A stretch of DNA of 64,000 nucleotides from Pelagirhabdus alkalitolerans (GTDB lineage: Bacteria; Bacillota; Bacilli; Bacillales; Amphibacillaceae), in assembly GCF_900096905.1 (NCBI RefSeq), contig NZ_FMYI01000007.1, positions 57,651 to 121,650 of the forward strand, in the 5' to 3' direction. The translations under genes and the position numbers were made by a program. Position 1 is the stretch's first letter. Every line of letters starts with the position of its first letter. Positions 44,141 through 52,966 of the stretch are shown one piece after another. Below the pieces are notes generated by a model, which made no database searches, had not been told where the DNA came from, and saw only the letters and a list, made by a program, of their open reading frames with translations.

Positions 44141-45013
44141 ATGGACAAGGTTATGTCGAATAAATGGGTCATCTTCTTATACTTACTCCCCGCTACATTA
44201 ATGATCGGTGTGTTAGTATATATCCCAATCGCTGTCAGTGGCTATTTTGGCTTATTTGACTGGGACGGCGTTGGTGCCATGAACTTTATTGGTTTACAGA
44301 ATTACACAGAATTATTAACAGATTCAACGTTTTGGTTTAGTGCACGAAATTCATTTTATTTAGCACTATTTTCAACGTTAGCATTAGTTGTATATTTAGG
44401 CGTTGCGCTTGTTTTATCAAGTAAAGTTAAAGGGCGCGAACTATTCAGAAAAATTTATTTAATCCCGATGTTACTATCATCGGTTGCGATTGCACAATTA
44501 TGGATCCGTGTATACGATCCAAACAATGGTTTCTTAAACACATTCTTAAGAAACATCGGCTTTGATAATCCACCAGCATGGCTTGCAGAACGCGATACTG
44601 TACTTTTTGCAATCTTTGTTGCGATTGTGTGGCAATTTGCTGGTTTCTATATAATTATCTACACCGCCGCACTTAAGGGTATTTCAGAAGAATTAGTAGA
44701 AGCTGCCGAAATTGATGGGGCATCACCTCTTCAAATCGCTACTCGAATTAAAGTACCTTTAATTTCAGGTGTTATTAAAACAACAGTTGTATTAGCAATT
44801 GTCGGTTCACTAAAATACTTCGATTTAATTTGGGTTATGACCGGCGGTGGACCAAACGGTGCGAGTGAAGTACTTGCCTCCTACATGTATAAAGAGGCAT
44901 TTAACCGAAATAACTTCGGTTATGGTAGTGCGATCGGTTTTGCACTCTTAATCCTAGCATTATTAACAACAGTTGTTATTCAAAAAATTACTAAATCAAA
45001 AGAGAGTCAGTAA
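44141..45013 (+). CDS. Sugar ABC transporter permease (MalF/UgpA type)
   Basis: 290 residues with six membrane segments and the ATPase-docking EAA loop ISEELVEAAEIDGASPLQIATRIKVP. The start at 44141 follows GAAGGGGGAAAC; an earlier in-frame ATG at 44090 lies within the intercistronic hairpin and has no ribosome site. Works with the next permease. No ATPase gene lies in the operon, so a shared MsmX-type ATPase elsewhere must energise transport. Confidence 0.94.
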   Translation: MDKVMSNKWVIFLYLLPATLMIGVLVYIPIAVSGYFGLFDWDGVGAMNFIGLQNYTELLTDSTFWFSARNSFYLALFSTLALVVYLGVALVLSSKVKGRELFRKIYLIPMLLSSVAIAQLWIRVYDPNNGFLNTFLRNIGFDNPPAWLAERDTVLFAIFVAIVWQFAGFYIIIYTAALKGISEELVEAAEIDGASPLQIATRIKVPLISGVIKTTVVLAIVGSLKYFDLIWVMTGGGPNGASEVLASYMYKEAFNRNNFGYGSAIGFALLILALLTTVVIQKITKSKESQ

Positions 45014-45028
45014 GGGGGGAGGTTTAAT

Positions 45029-45901
45029 ATGACTTTATTATCAACAGTAAAAACAAAACAAAATGATTCATCGGGTCTTAAGCGCCTAGGTATGGGCATT
45101 ATGTATCTTATCTTAGTTGGTGTTGCTGTCTTTCAACTTTATCCATTGCTATGGTTATTCTTCTTCTCGTTGAAAGGAAACAGAGAAATATTTGGTCAGT
45201 CTCCTTTCGCCTTACCAGAAGATTGGTTGTGGGAGAACTACCAACGTGTTTGGACAGTCGGGAATATGGATACTTACTTCTTCAATAGTGTGTTCATCAC
45301 CGTAACAGCGGTTGTTCTAACATTACTCTTTGCAAGTTTAGCAACATTTGCGATTATGCGTATGAAGTGGAAATTTAGCGGTATCGCACTACTCTTTATT
45401 ATGGTTGGTTATATGATTCCAATCCATACAGCATTAGTGCCACTATTTAGTATGTTTTTACGTGTCGGGTTATTAGATAATCACTTATCAATCATTCTCG
45501 TTTATATAGCTTATCACTTGCCGTTAACGGTTATGATTTTATCTGGCTTCTATTCTCAGCTATCACGTGAAATTGAAGAAGCTGCTATTGTGGATGGTGC
45601 GTCTATTCACCGCATTTTCTTCCAGATTACATTACCAATGACAACACCAGTGTTGTCTACAACAATGATCATTAATATGATTTATAACTGGAATGAATTC
45701 GTATTTGCAAACACATTCTTAAGCTCGGATAGCCTACGTACATTAACTGTCGGTATCCAAAGTTTCGTTGGTCAGTATTTAACAGACTGGGGCGCAATTG
45801 GTGCGACTCTAGTGATCAGTATTGTCCCTGTTCTAGTTGCTTACTTATTCTTAAGTAACCGTATTGTAGAAGGGGTAGCTGCTGGTTCTGTTAAAGGCTA
45901 A
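45029..45901 (+). CDS. Sugar ABC transporter permease (MalG/UgpE type)
   Basis: 290 residues with six membrane segments; EAA loop LSREIEEAAIVDGASIHRIF and C-terminal LSNRIVEGVAAGSVKG, typical of the second permease of sugar importers. AAGGGGGGAGG precedes the ATG. It is the last gene of the operon, closed by a strong terminator. Confidence 0.94.
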   Translation: MTLLSTVKTKQNDSSGLKRLGMGIMYLILVGVAVFQLYPLLWLFFFSLKGNREIFGQSPFALPEDWLWENYQRVWTVGNMDTYFFNSVFITVTAVVLTLLFASLATFAIMRMKWKFSGIALLFIMVGYMIPIHTALVPLFSMFLRVGLLDNHLSIILVYIAYHLPLTVMILSGFYSQLSREIEEAAIVDGASIHRIFFQITLPMTTPVLSTTMIINMIYNWNEFVFANTFLSSDSLRTLTVGIQSFVGQYLTDWGAIGATLVISIVPVLVAYLFLSNRIVEGVAAGSVKG

Positions 45902-45929
45902 CATTTAATTCACAAATACACCTCAATCA

Positions 45930-45973
45930 AAAACACACCAACTGGTCCCACCTATTACCAGTTGGTGTGTTTT
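45930..45973 (+). terminator. Terminator of the sugar importer operon
   Basis: AAAACACACCAACTGGT / ACCAGTTGGTGTGTTTT, a 17-base perfect stem. Confidence 0.92.
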
Positions 45974-46010
45974 GTGTATCTGAAGTGCCCACACGTTTCA
46001 CTCAGAATAT

Positions 46011-46051
46011 AAAAAAACACAATCCTGAATAGTCTCGCAGGATTGTGTTTT
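46011..46051 (-). terminator. Terminator of the YesL-like gene
   Basis: AAAACACAATCCTG / CAGGATTGTGTTTT stem with T-run on the minus strand. Confidence 0.9.
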
Positions 46052-46064
46052 AGCGATCATTGAT

Positions 46065-46679
46065 TTATGACTGTTCACGAGCTTTTTCATCAATGGTTAA
46101 AAATGTTGAATAAGTCATCCCCATAATTAAGAGTACTGTAAATGAACCACCAAAGAAGAAAAGCAATCCAGGAAGGTAATACATAACCCAGAATGTCAGA
46201 CCAATACTAATCAAAATACCGATCGTTGTCAGTGGATGGATCAACATAATGAGAAAAGCTTGTTTAAATACATTGAAAAAAGATAAATCATAATGAACAT
46301 AGACTGGAAAAAGATAAATAAGTGTTAATGACGTAAATAACACAAATAAATAAAAAGAAATTTGGAAAACAAGTGTCTGTGCATCGGGATTAACATCGAT
46401 AAATAATAATTGTGCATAACCGACTAAACCGATTAAAACAATCATAACACCATAACTATTTGCTTTTATAAACTCTTGTTTGAACGTTTTAGCGAATGTC
46501 TTAAACACTGGTAAATCGGTCTCACCACGAAACCATCGTCTAGAAATAACAAACATAGTGACAGTGGCTGGGAAAAAACCGAAAATGACGAGGCCTAAAA
46601 AGCTAAAAAGTACCCATAAAAGGTTCAAATAAGCGATTCGTGATATCCATTCTGCTACTTTAAATAACGCATTGGCCAT
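46065..46679 (-). CDS. YesL family membrane protein (DUF624)
   Basis: 204 residues with five to six membrane segments; family start VAEWISRIAYLNLLWVLFS and FPATVTMFVISRRWFRGETD. Function unknown, but DUF624 genes regularly accompany YesM/YesN regulators and sugar importers, as here, which suggests an accessory role in that uptake system. ATG 46679 follows GGAGAGA; the open frame reaches back to 46721 without a ribosome site. Confidence 0.87.
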   Translation of the reverse strand: MANALFKVAEWISRIAYLNLLWVLFSFLGLVIFGFFPATVTMFVISRRWFRGETDLPVFKTFAKTFKQEFIKANSYGVMIVLIGLVGYAQLLFIDVNPDAQTLVFQISFYLFVLFTSLTLIYLFPVYVHYDLSFFNVFKQAFLIMLIHPLTTIGILISIGLTFWVMYYLPGLLFFFGGSFTVLLIMGMTYSTFLTIDEKAREQS

Positions 46680-46865
46680 AATAGAACTCTCTCCTATCTT
46701 CAATAAGCATACACCATTCATTATAGCGGTTTCAACAATTTATAAGTAGCTTTTTTAGTTTGTGATATGTCATTTATTTTTAGATAAGGAAACCGATATC
46801 TTTTAACGTAATCGTGGGAAATATGCTATGATAAGGGTAGTCTATCAACACTAGGAGTTTTAACT

Positions 46866-47999
46866 ATGAGTGATAATCAATCAAAGAACTTAGACCAAAT
46901 TATAAATGAAATGGTCGATGTTGTAGAACATAGTAAAGATGAGATTTATGAAATAACAGAACAATCAAGAAACGAATACGATGTATTATCCAAACAGATC
47001 GAAGAAATTCGTGTTGAAGTGAAACAATTAATCGAATCAGGCGACCAATTAGCATATAAAGAAAAATTGGCACGTAATCGTTTAGCGAAAGTTAGTGAAA
47101 ATTTCTCAGTTTATTCTGAAGATGAAATTCGAGATGCTTATGAACAAACCCATGCGATTCAATCGGATTTAAAAATGACACGTGAACGCGAAAAAAGTTT
47201 AAGACAGCGTCGTGATTACATTGAAAGACGATTGAAATCGCTGGAACAAATGATCGAAAAAGGTAATACGCTTGTCAGTAAAGTATCGGTGATCTCCAAT
47301 TATTTAAACGACGATTTTAAAAATATTAGCGATTTAATAGAAGATGCCAATCAAAAACAATCGTTTGGCTTACAAATTATCGAAGCTCAAGAAGAAGAGC
47401 GAAGACGAATCTCTCGTGAGATCCATGACGGACCTGCGCAAATGCTAGCTAATATTTTATTAAGAGCTGACTTAGTTGACCGAACATTTAGAGAGCGAAG
47501 TCGCAAAGAAGCCATGGAAGAGATGAAGAGCATGCGTCAGATGGTTCGCTCATCTTTATATGAAGTGAGACGGATTATTTATGATTTACGCCCGATGGCG
47601 CTCGATGACTTAGGATTACTCCCAACGATTCGGAAATATTTATCAAATGTTGAGGATTATCATAAAATTTCAATTGAACTTTCTGAAAGAGGTGAGTTTA
47701 CAAGTTTACAGTCGAAATATGAAGTGGCATTGTTTCGACTGATCCAAGAATCTGTTCAAAATGCGATGAAGCATGCAAAACCTTCGCTCGTCCAAGTCAA
47801 AATTGAGATTAAAAGTAATCAAGTCACTGTTGTTATTTGTGATAATGGGATTGGTTTTGATCTTGAACAGAAAAAGGACAAGTCATTTGGATTGATTGGG
47901 ATGCGAGAACGTGTCGAGATGTTAGATGGTGAATTGAAGATTGATTCAAAATTAGGTAAGGGTACGACTATTTACATTAAAATTCCATTAACAGATTAG
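46866..47999 (+). CDS. degS: Sensor kinase DegS
   Basis: 377-residue cytoplasmic histidine kinase (B. subtilis DegS 385). The N-terminal ~180 residues are a long coiled-coil sensor domain; then the phosphoacceptor in EEERRRISREIHDGPAQML, and the ATPase domain with QESVQNAMKHA and CDNGIGFD. It phosphorylates DegU to set competence, motility, exoenzyme and biofilm states. AGGAG precedes the ATG; an extended -10 (TGCTATGAT) lies about 40 bases upstream. No membrane segment, as in the family. Confidence 0.97.
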   Translation: MSDNQSKNLDQIINEMVDVVEHSKDEIYEITEQSRNEYDVLSKQIEEIRVEVKQLIESGDQLAYKEKLARNRLAKVSENFSVYSEDEIRDAYEQTHAIQSDLKMTREREKSLRQRRDYIERRLKSLEQMIEKGNTLVSKVSVISNYLNDDFKNISDLIEDANQKQSFGLQIIEAQEEERRRISREIHDGPAQMLANILLRADLVDRTFRERSRKEAMEEMKSMRQMVRSSLYEVRRIIYDLRPMALDDLGLLPTIRKYLSNVEDYHKISIELSERGEFTSLQSKYEVALFRLIQESVQNAMKHAKPSLVQVKIEIKSNQVTVVICDNGIGFDLEQKKDKSFGLIGMRERVEMLDGELKIDSKLGKGTTIYIKIPLTD

Positions 48000-48110
48000 G
48001 TCAAAATGATTAAAATTTGATTAACTCACTTGTTTTAACGTGAATTTGTAGGTGATTCATGTATAATGAAGTTACCGACTTTTTCTAACAACAAAACTTG
48101 ATAATTGTCA

Positions 48111-48155
48111 AACTGTTCACAGTTCGGACACAAAATAAAACTGTTATTAACTGTT
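48111..48155 (+). promoter_or_regulatory. Repeated AACTGTT boxes before degU
   Basis: AACTGTT occurs at 48111, 48139 and 48149; the first is half of the palindrome AACTGT-TC-ACAGTT (48111-48124). They lie 22-66 bases ahead of the degU start, between a TATAAT-like box and the ribosome site. DegU activates its own gene in B. subtilis, so these are candidate DegU sites. Confidence 0.4.
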
Positions 48156-48176
48156 CAAAAATTTGGAGGTATTAAG

Positions 48177-48851
48177 ATGACAAAAAAAATCGTACTAATC
48201 GATGACCACGTTTTATTTCGTGAAGGCGTAAAGCGTATATTGGATTTTGAAAAAGACTTTGAAGTCGTTGCAGAAGGTGACGATGGAGATGAAGTGATTG
48301 AAATTGTAGACAAGCACCAACCAGATGTCGTCTTAATGGATATTAATATGCCAAACATTAACGGCGTACAAGCGACTAAACGTTTATTCTCAAAGTACCC
48401 AGATGTAAGAGTTATTATTTTATCCATTCATGATGATGAGAACTATGTTACCCATGCTTTAAAGTCTGGTGCACAAGGGTATTTATTAAAAGAGATGGAT
48501 TCACAAGCGTTAATTGATGCGATTAAAATTGTGAGTGATGGTGGGTCATACCTACACCCGAAAGTGACGCATAATTTAGTGAAAGAATTCCAGCGTTTAT
48601 CAACAGAAGAATCAGGTGGACTTCAAAATATTGAAATCCGCAAGCCACTCCATCTATTGACGAAACGTGAGTGTGAAGTGTTGCAATTGCTCGCAGATGG
48701 TAAGAGTAATCGCGGCGTTTCAGAAGCGTTATTCATAAGTGAGAAAACGGTTAAAAACCACGTCAGTAACATTCTGCAAAAAATGAATGTCAATGACAGA
48801 ACGCAAGCCGTTGTCATGGCGATCCGTAACGGATGGGTTGAAGTATTGTAA
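48177..48851 (+). CDS. degU: Response regulator DegU
   Basis: 224 residues of the NarL/FixJ class. The receiver domain has LIDDHVLFREG, phosphoacceptor Asp in VVLMDINMPNING and Lys in GYLLKEMD; the LuxR-type DNA-binding domain is LTKRECEVLQLLADGKSNRGVSEALFISEKTVKNHV. ATG 48177 follows GGAGG. A 177-base gap after degS holds repeated boxes and a possible separate promoter, as in Bacillus where degU also has its own promoter. Terminator at 48859-48895. Confidence 0.97.
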   Translation: MTKKIVLIDDHVLFREGVKRILDFEKDFEVVAEGDDGDEVIEIVDKHQPDVVLMDINMPNINGVQATKRLFSKYPDVRVIILSIHDDENYVTHALKSGAQGYLLKEMDSQALIDAIKIVSDGGSYLHPKVTHNLVKEFQRLSTEESGGLQNIEIRKPLHLLTKRECEVLQLLADGKSNRGVSEALFISEKTVKNHVSNILQKMNVNDRTQAVVMAIRNGWVEVL

Positions 48852-48858
48852 ACAAAGG

Positions 48859-48895
48859 GAGTAATCTAGTGATCTAGGCTAGGTTGCTCTTTTTT
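48859..48895 (+). terminator. Terminator of degSU
   Basis: GAGTAATCTAG / CTAGGTTGCTC stem (two G-U type mismatches) followed by TTTTTT. Confidence 0.75.
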
Positions 48896-49037
48896 GACGT
48901 TTAAAATCTATTTTTAGAAATACTTTTGTGAAAGACTATGCTTTTTAAAGTAAATTCGTTAAAATGAAAGAGATGTAAGTTGCTTTATTATTCTGATTAT
49001 AAAAATATAGAAAGATAGAAAGGTTCGATTAAATACG

Positions 49038-49880
49038 ATGAAAGTAGCAGTATTAACAGACAGCACAGCCTATTTACCCGAAGATATTAGAGAAGATTAC
49101 GGAATTGAAATGGTGCCATTGACCGTCTCTTTTGGCGATACCTCATACCAAGAAGAAATCGAATTAAAATCAGATCAATTTTATCCCCTCGTAAAAGAAG
49201 CGAAAGCATTTCCAAAAACCTCTCAACCCTCAATCGGTTACATGACCGAGAAGTTACAAGAGATCGCCAAAGATTATGATGCATTGATTGCTGTTCACTT
49301 ATCGAGTGGCATTAGTGGAACGTTCCAATCGATGCAAACAGCTGGTGAGATGGTTGATGATTTAGATGTTTACGTTTTTGATTCTGAAATAAGTTGCATG
49401 CCACAAGGGTTTTATGTCGTTGAAGCAGCAAAACTTGCAGAAAAACAATTAGAACCAGAGGAGATTATCGCACGTCTTGAAGAAATGAAACAATCCATGC
49501 GAGCGTACTTCCTAGTTGATGACTTAACTCACTTACATAGAGGTGGCCGTCTCAATGGGGCTCAAGCACTTGTTGGGAGTATGCTTCAAGTGAAGCCGAT
49601 TCTTCATTTTGTTGATGGGAAAATCGTTCCATTTGAAAAAATTCGCACACAGAAAAAAGCCATTAAACGCTTACTCGATTTATTGGATGAAGATGCGAAA
49701 TCAAATGAACCGATTCGTGCTGTGATTATTCATGCGAATTGTCCAGAACAAGCACGTGAGATTAAGCAGACGATTGAAAAACGGTATTCAAATGTTGAGA
49801 TTACGATGAGTTACTTCGGAGCGGTGATCGGTACGCACTTAGGTGAAGGCTCACTCGGTCTTGGCTGGTATAAAAAATAG
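49038..49880 (+). CDS. DegV family fatty-acid-binding protein
   Basis: 280 residues, two-domain DegV fold. VLTDSTAYLPEDIRE opens the family; HLSSGISGTFQS holds the serine that binds the fatty-acid carboxylate, and HRGGRLNGAQALVGS and AVIGTHLGEGSLGLGW are conserved. Such FakB proteins present fatty acids to the kinase FakA for phospholipid synthesis. In B. subtilis yviA lies at the same place between degU and comFA. Confidence 0.93.
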   Translation: MKVAVLTDSTAYLPEDIREDYGIEMVPLTVSFGDTSYQEEIELKSDQFYPLVKEAKAFPKTSQPSIGYMTEKLQEIAKDYDALIAVHLSSGISGTFQSMQTAGEMVDDLDVYVFDSEISCMPQGFYVVEAAKLAEKQLEPEEIIARLEEMKQSMRAYFLVDDLTHLHRGGRLNGAQALVGSMLQVKPILHFVDGKIVPFEKIRTQKKAIKRLLDLLDEDAKSNEPIRAVIIHANCPEQAREIKQTIEKRYSNVEITMSYFGAVIGTHLGEGSLGLGWYKK

Positions 49881-49882
49881 CG

Positions 49883-49926
49883 AAAAGCTTCTTTTAGGTA
49901 AATATGACCTTTAAGAAGCTTTTTTT
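49883..49926 (+). terminator. Terminator of the degV gene
   Basis: AAAAGCTTCTT / AAGAAGCTTTTTTT stem, followed at once by dispersed repeat copy C. Confidence 0.85.
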
Positions 49927-50048
49927 CGTGTGAAGCGACTCGCTTTCGGTGTATGCTTGCCACGTGATCGGCTTCAGCTAACTGAGGCAAGAAAGGCACT
50001 TCCCTCAGTGGATCTTCAGTTCGTGCTTATCCTACAGGCGTCGTCACG
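49927..50048 (-). repeat. Dispersed hairpin repeat, copy C (inverted)
   Basis: Read on the minus strand it has AAGCACGAACTGAAGATCCA, then a stem CTGAGG...CCTCAG in place of the TTAGAAGC stem, and GTTAGCTGAAGCCGATCACG. The stem bases on both sides differ from copies A and D, yet pairing is kept. Confidence 0.75.
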
Positions 50049-50140
50049 TTTGTCTGTATAAAACAAACAACATGTATTAAATAAAGGATTATATCGTTAT
50101 TAACTTATAATAATTTTATTGAAAATCCACTACACCAAAC

Positions 50141-50260
50141 GGAATCAAAATGCGCAGACTTCTGCGGGAATAGCATGAGTCGAAGATCCACGTTAGAAGC
50201 GGTTTGTAGCTTCTAACGTTAGCTGAGGCCATGCCCGCGAAAAGCGAAGGAATTTGATGG
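50141..50260 (+). repeat. Dispersed hairpin repeat, copy D
   Basis: CTGCGGGAATAGCATGAGTC, GAAGATCCAC and the stem CGTTAGAAGC / GCTTCTAACG, then GTTAGCTGAGGCC. It lies head to head with copy C in the 540-base gap before comFA; apart from the two repeats the gap holds only a poorly defined comFA promoter region. Confidence 0.8.
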
Positions 50261-50419
50261 AGTGATGTTCCTCGATGGAACACTTATGAAACAAGAGATC
50301 TGTGTCCATGCTTCATGAAAAAAATAGAGACTGTTGTCAAGTTTATAATCATAATGAGCAGTATTTGTTAAATACACAGCTATTCGATTAGATCACGTAC
50401 TTGTTATACTTAAGGAAAA

Positions 50420-51793
50420 ATGAAAGATGTGAGTCGAATGGATAAGTACCGAAAACGTTTTGCTGGTCGTCTCCTTTTAAGAAGTGAACTGAATTTAGGA
50501 CGTTGCGTCTTTAATTGGTTGATTCAAAAACACTATTTAACGCCAGTTGCATCGTTTAAAATAAATCGTTTTTCAAATGAATGCATGAGGTGTGGAAACA
50601 AAAATTCAGTCTATTTTGGAAATATACCGTGTTCAAGTTGTCAAAGTGATCATTTCTACTGCCGTTATTGTGTACAAATGGGGCGTGTGACGCGTTGTGA
50701 ACCGCTGTATATTTGGACAGAACTTGAGCCGAATTGGCAAGGCGAGAACGTCACCTTTAATTGGCAAGGTGAATTAACAAGCAGGCAACAAGTTGCATCG
50801 GATGCGCTACTAAATGCCTTAGAAAAAAGAACACCAGAATTTTTAATCCATGCAGTCTGTGGAGCTGGTAAAACAGAGATGTTATTTCACACGATTTATG
50901 ATGGTTTGAAAAAGAACTTAAGAATCGCACTTGCCACCCCAAGACGAGATGTGGTAAAAGAGTTACTGCCCAGGTTTGAGCACGTTTTCTGCGGGATACA
51001 GATCGTTGCCCAATACGGCGGAAGTCCGGGTAATAAGCGAACCGCTCAACTGACACTTGCCACAACCCATCAGCTGATTCGCTACCGAGAAGCGTTTGAT
51101 CTTTTGATCATTGATGAAGTTGATGCCTTCCCATTTCATCATGACAAAATGCTTCAGTTTGTTGCTAAGCGCAGCGTTAAATTAACTGGAGTCGTCGCTT
51201 ATTTAACCGCGACTCCCCGCAAAGACTTAGTTAAACGTAAACTACCGACTGTGTTTGTACCTGTTCGATATCACGGTCATCCTCTACCTGTCCCTCAAGT
51301 GAAGCCTGTATTCAAATTTCACTCAACACATTTGCCGAACGCTTTTTGGTCATGGTTTAATCATCGTCTTTACCCTGATCGTCAATTACTATTCTTCACC
51401 GCAACGATTGAACAAGCCGATCTATGGCAACAAAACCTACAACAAATGCTTCCAGAGATTAGTATCGCCTCCGTTCATGCTAATGACTCGAACCGTCAAG
51501 AAAATGTCGATCAATTTAGACAGAAAACAATTGACATTTTGTTCACGACGACTATTTTAGAACGCGGTGTGACGTTTAAAGCGATTGATGTCGTTATTTT
51601 AGATGCCTCCCACCGTGTTTTTGACCAAGCGGCTCTCATTCAAATTGCAGGACGAGTAGGTAGAAGTGGGGAAGCGCCAACAGGAGAAGTGATCTTTTTT
51701 CATGACGGTTTAACGACAGCAATCAACGGAGCGATTCGTGATATTAAACGGATGAACCGAATGAGTAGACAGTTAGGAGCGATTATACATTGA
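50420..51793 (+). CDS. comFA: DNA-uptake helicase ComFA
   Basis: 457 residues (B. subtilis 463). An N-terminal zinc-binding region has CMRCGNKNSVYFGNIPCSSC and YCRYCVQMG; the superfamily 2 helicase core has CGAGKTEM, IIDEVDAFPF, FLTATPRK in the form YLTATPRK and QIAGRVGRSG. ComFA is an ATPase that pulls single-stranded DNA through the ComEC pore in competence. It is coupled to comFC by a 4-base overlap. comFB, which sits between them in B. subtilis, is absent. Start could also be ATG 50438. Confidence 0.95.
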   Translation: MKDVSRMDKYRKRFAGRLLLRSELNLGRCVFNWLIQKHYLTPVASFKINRFSNECMRCGNKNSVYFGNIPCSSCQSDHFYCRYCVQMGRVTRCEPLYIWTELEPNWQGENVTFNWQGELTSRQQVASDALLNALEKRTPEFLIHAVCGAGKTEMLFHTIYDGLKKNLRIALATPRRDVVKELLPRFEHVFCGIQIVAQYGGSPGNKRTAQLTLATTHQLIRYREAFDLLIIDEVDAFPFHHDKMLQFVAKRSVKLTGVVAYLTATPRKDLVKRKLPTVFVPVRYHGHPLPVPQVKPVFKFHSTHLPNAFWSWFNHRLYPDRQLLFFTATIEQADLWQQNLQQMLPEISIASVHANDSNRQENVDQFRQKTIDILFTTTILERGVTFKAIDVVILDASHRVFDQAALIQIAGRVGRSGEAPTGEVIFFHDGLTTAINGAIRDIKRMNRMSRQLGAIIH

Positions 51794-52455
51794 GATGCTT
51801 ATACTGTTTTCAAATCATCGAAGAAACGCCGACCTTTAGTACGATGATCACCCTTTGGGAGCAATCGAATATATGCGCAACGTGTCATGCTCAGTTAGAC
51901 CGTTTAACAGATAAAGTTTGTGATTATTGTAGTTCGCCGGATCATAAATTGAATACCGATTGTACGATGTGGAAAAGAAAAGAGGTGCTGGCACATAATC
52001 GATCGCTTTATCGTTACGGGCCGTTTTTAAAGACGGTGATGGCTCAGTTTAAATACCGGGGTGATTATGAATTGATTCATCTTTTTCAGTCAGATGTGAA
52101 GTACTTTTTTAAAAAGATATATGCGGATCTACCAGGTGAGACCGTCGCTGTTCCGATTCCACTCAGTCAAGAAAGGTTACGTGAGAGAGGTTTTAATCAA
52201 GCAGAAGCGATTGCTCAGCTAACACCATTTCCGGTGAAGCGTATGCTCGGCAGAACAACGTCTGAAAAGCAAGCGAAAAAAAGTCGTAAACAACGCTTGC
52301 AAATGAAAAATCCATTCAAACAGATTGAAACGACGAATACGACCTCTCTTTTGTTAATTGACGATATTTACACAACCGGTGCAACAATCCATCAAGCAGC
52401 GCTTACACTAAAGCAAGAACAGATGACCATAAGAAGTTTTACATTAGCGCGTTAA
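51790..52455 (+). CDS. comFC: Competence protein ComFC (phosphoribosyltransferase-like)
   Basis: 221 residues. N-terminal cysteine pairs (CLYC, CATC, CDYC) form a zinc ribbon; the C-terminal domain has the phosphoribosyltransferase loop LLIDDIYTTGATIHQAA and the family motif ERLRERGFNQAEAIA. Required for efficient transformation; acts with ComFA on incoming single strands. TTG start overlapping the comFA stop. Confidence 0.94.
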   Translation: MRCLYCFQIIEETPTFSTMITLWEQSNICATCHAQLDRLTDKVCDYCSSPDHKLNTDCTMWKRKEVLAHNRSLYRYGPFLKTVMAQFKYRGDYELIHLFQSDVKYFFKKIYADLPGETVAVPIPLSQERLRERGFNQAEAIAQLTPFPVKRMLGRTTSEKQAKKSRKQRLQMKNPFKQIETTNTTSLLLIDDIYTTGATIHQAALTLKQEQMTIRSFTLAR

Positions 52456-52479
52456 ATCACTTTAAATTAATCGCAACCT

Positions 52480-52494
52480 GCCGATATATGTATT
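52480..52494 (+). promoter_or_regulatory. Possible promoter elements before yvyF
   Basis: GCCGATAT (52480-52487) fits the SigD -10 box, but the TAAA upstream is at 13 rather than 15 bases. A SigA-like TATAAT follows close by. Use of either is uncertain. Confidence 0.35.
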
Positions 52495-52534
52495 ATAATA
52501 AGAGTAGATTAAACGGTAGAAGGTGGGATCTTTG

Positions 52535-52966
52535 ATGGGAGAATTAGAAAACTGCCCTCGATGTGGTCAATTGTTCGTCAAAACGATGAGAAATGTCTGT
52601 CAAGACTGTTATAAAGAAGAAGAAGAAAAGTTCCAAATTGTGTATGAATTCATGAAAAAACGTGTGAATCGTCAAGCAACCATTCCAGAAATTGTTGAGG
52701 GAACAGGTGTTGAAAAAGACATCATTATAAAATTCGTTAAAGAAAAACGATTAAGGTCAACACAATTCCCGAATTTAACGTATCCATGTGAGCGATGTGG
52801 TACAGAAATCGCTGACGGGAAACTGTGTGACGCGTGCTCAAAGGATTTAACACATGACTTAAAACAGCAAGAAGAATTATCAGCGATCGAAAAACGAAAA
52901 CAAGAAGAAGAACGTGCCAAACAGCGAACGTATTTTGCTGTCGATCGAGATAAAGGTCGCAACTAA
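52535..52966 (+). CDS. yvyF: Flagellar operon protein YvyF
   Basis: 143 residues. Two zinc-ribbon cysteine sets, CPRCGQLFVKTMRNVCQDC and CERCGTEIADGKLCDAC, flank a helix-turn-helix-like segment TIPEIVEGTGVEKDIIIKFV. The same protein opens the flgM operon in Bacillus, where it influences flagellar gene expression. ATG 52535 follows AAGGTGGG; the open frame extends to 52523. Confidence 0.92.
   Translation: MGELENCPRCGQLFVKTMRNVCQDCYKEEEEKFQIVYEFMKKRVNRQATIPEIVEGTGVEKDIIIKFVKEKRLRSTQFPNLTYPCERCGTEIADGKLCDACSKDLTHDLKQQEELSAIEKRKQEEERAKQRTYFAVDRDKGRN

Noticed and set aside
2738..50260. Insertion sequences or MITEs with known transposase
   Set aside because: The four repeats have no coding capacity, no clear target duplications and no transposase gene in the window; left as dispersed repeats of unknown origin.
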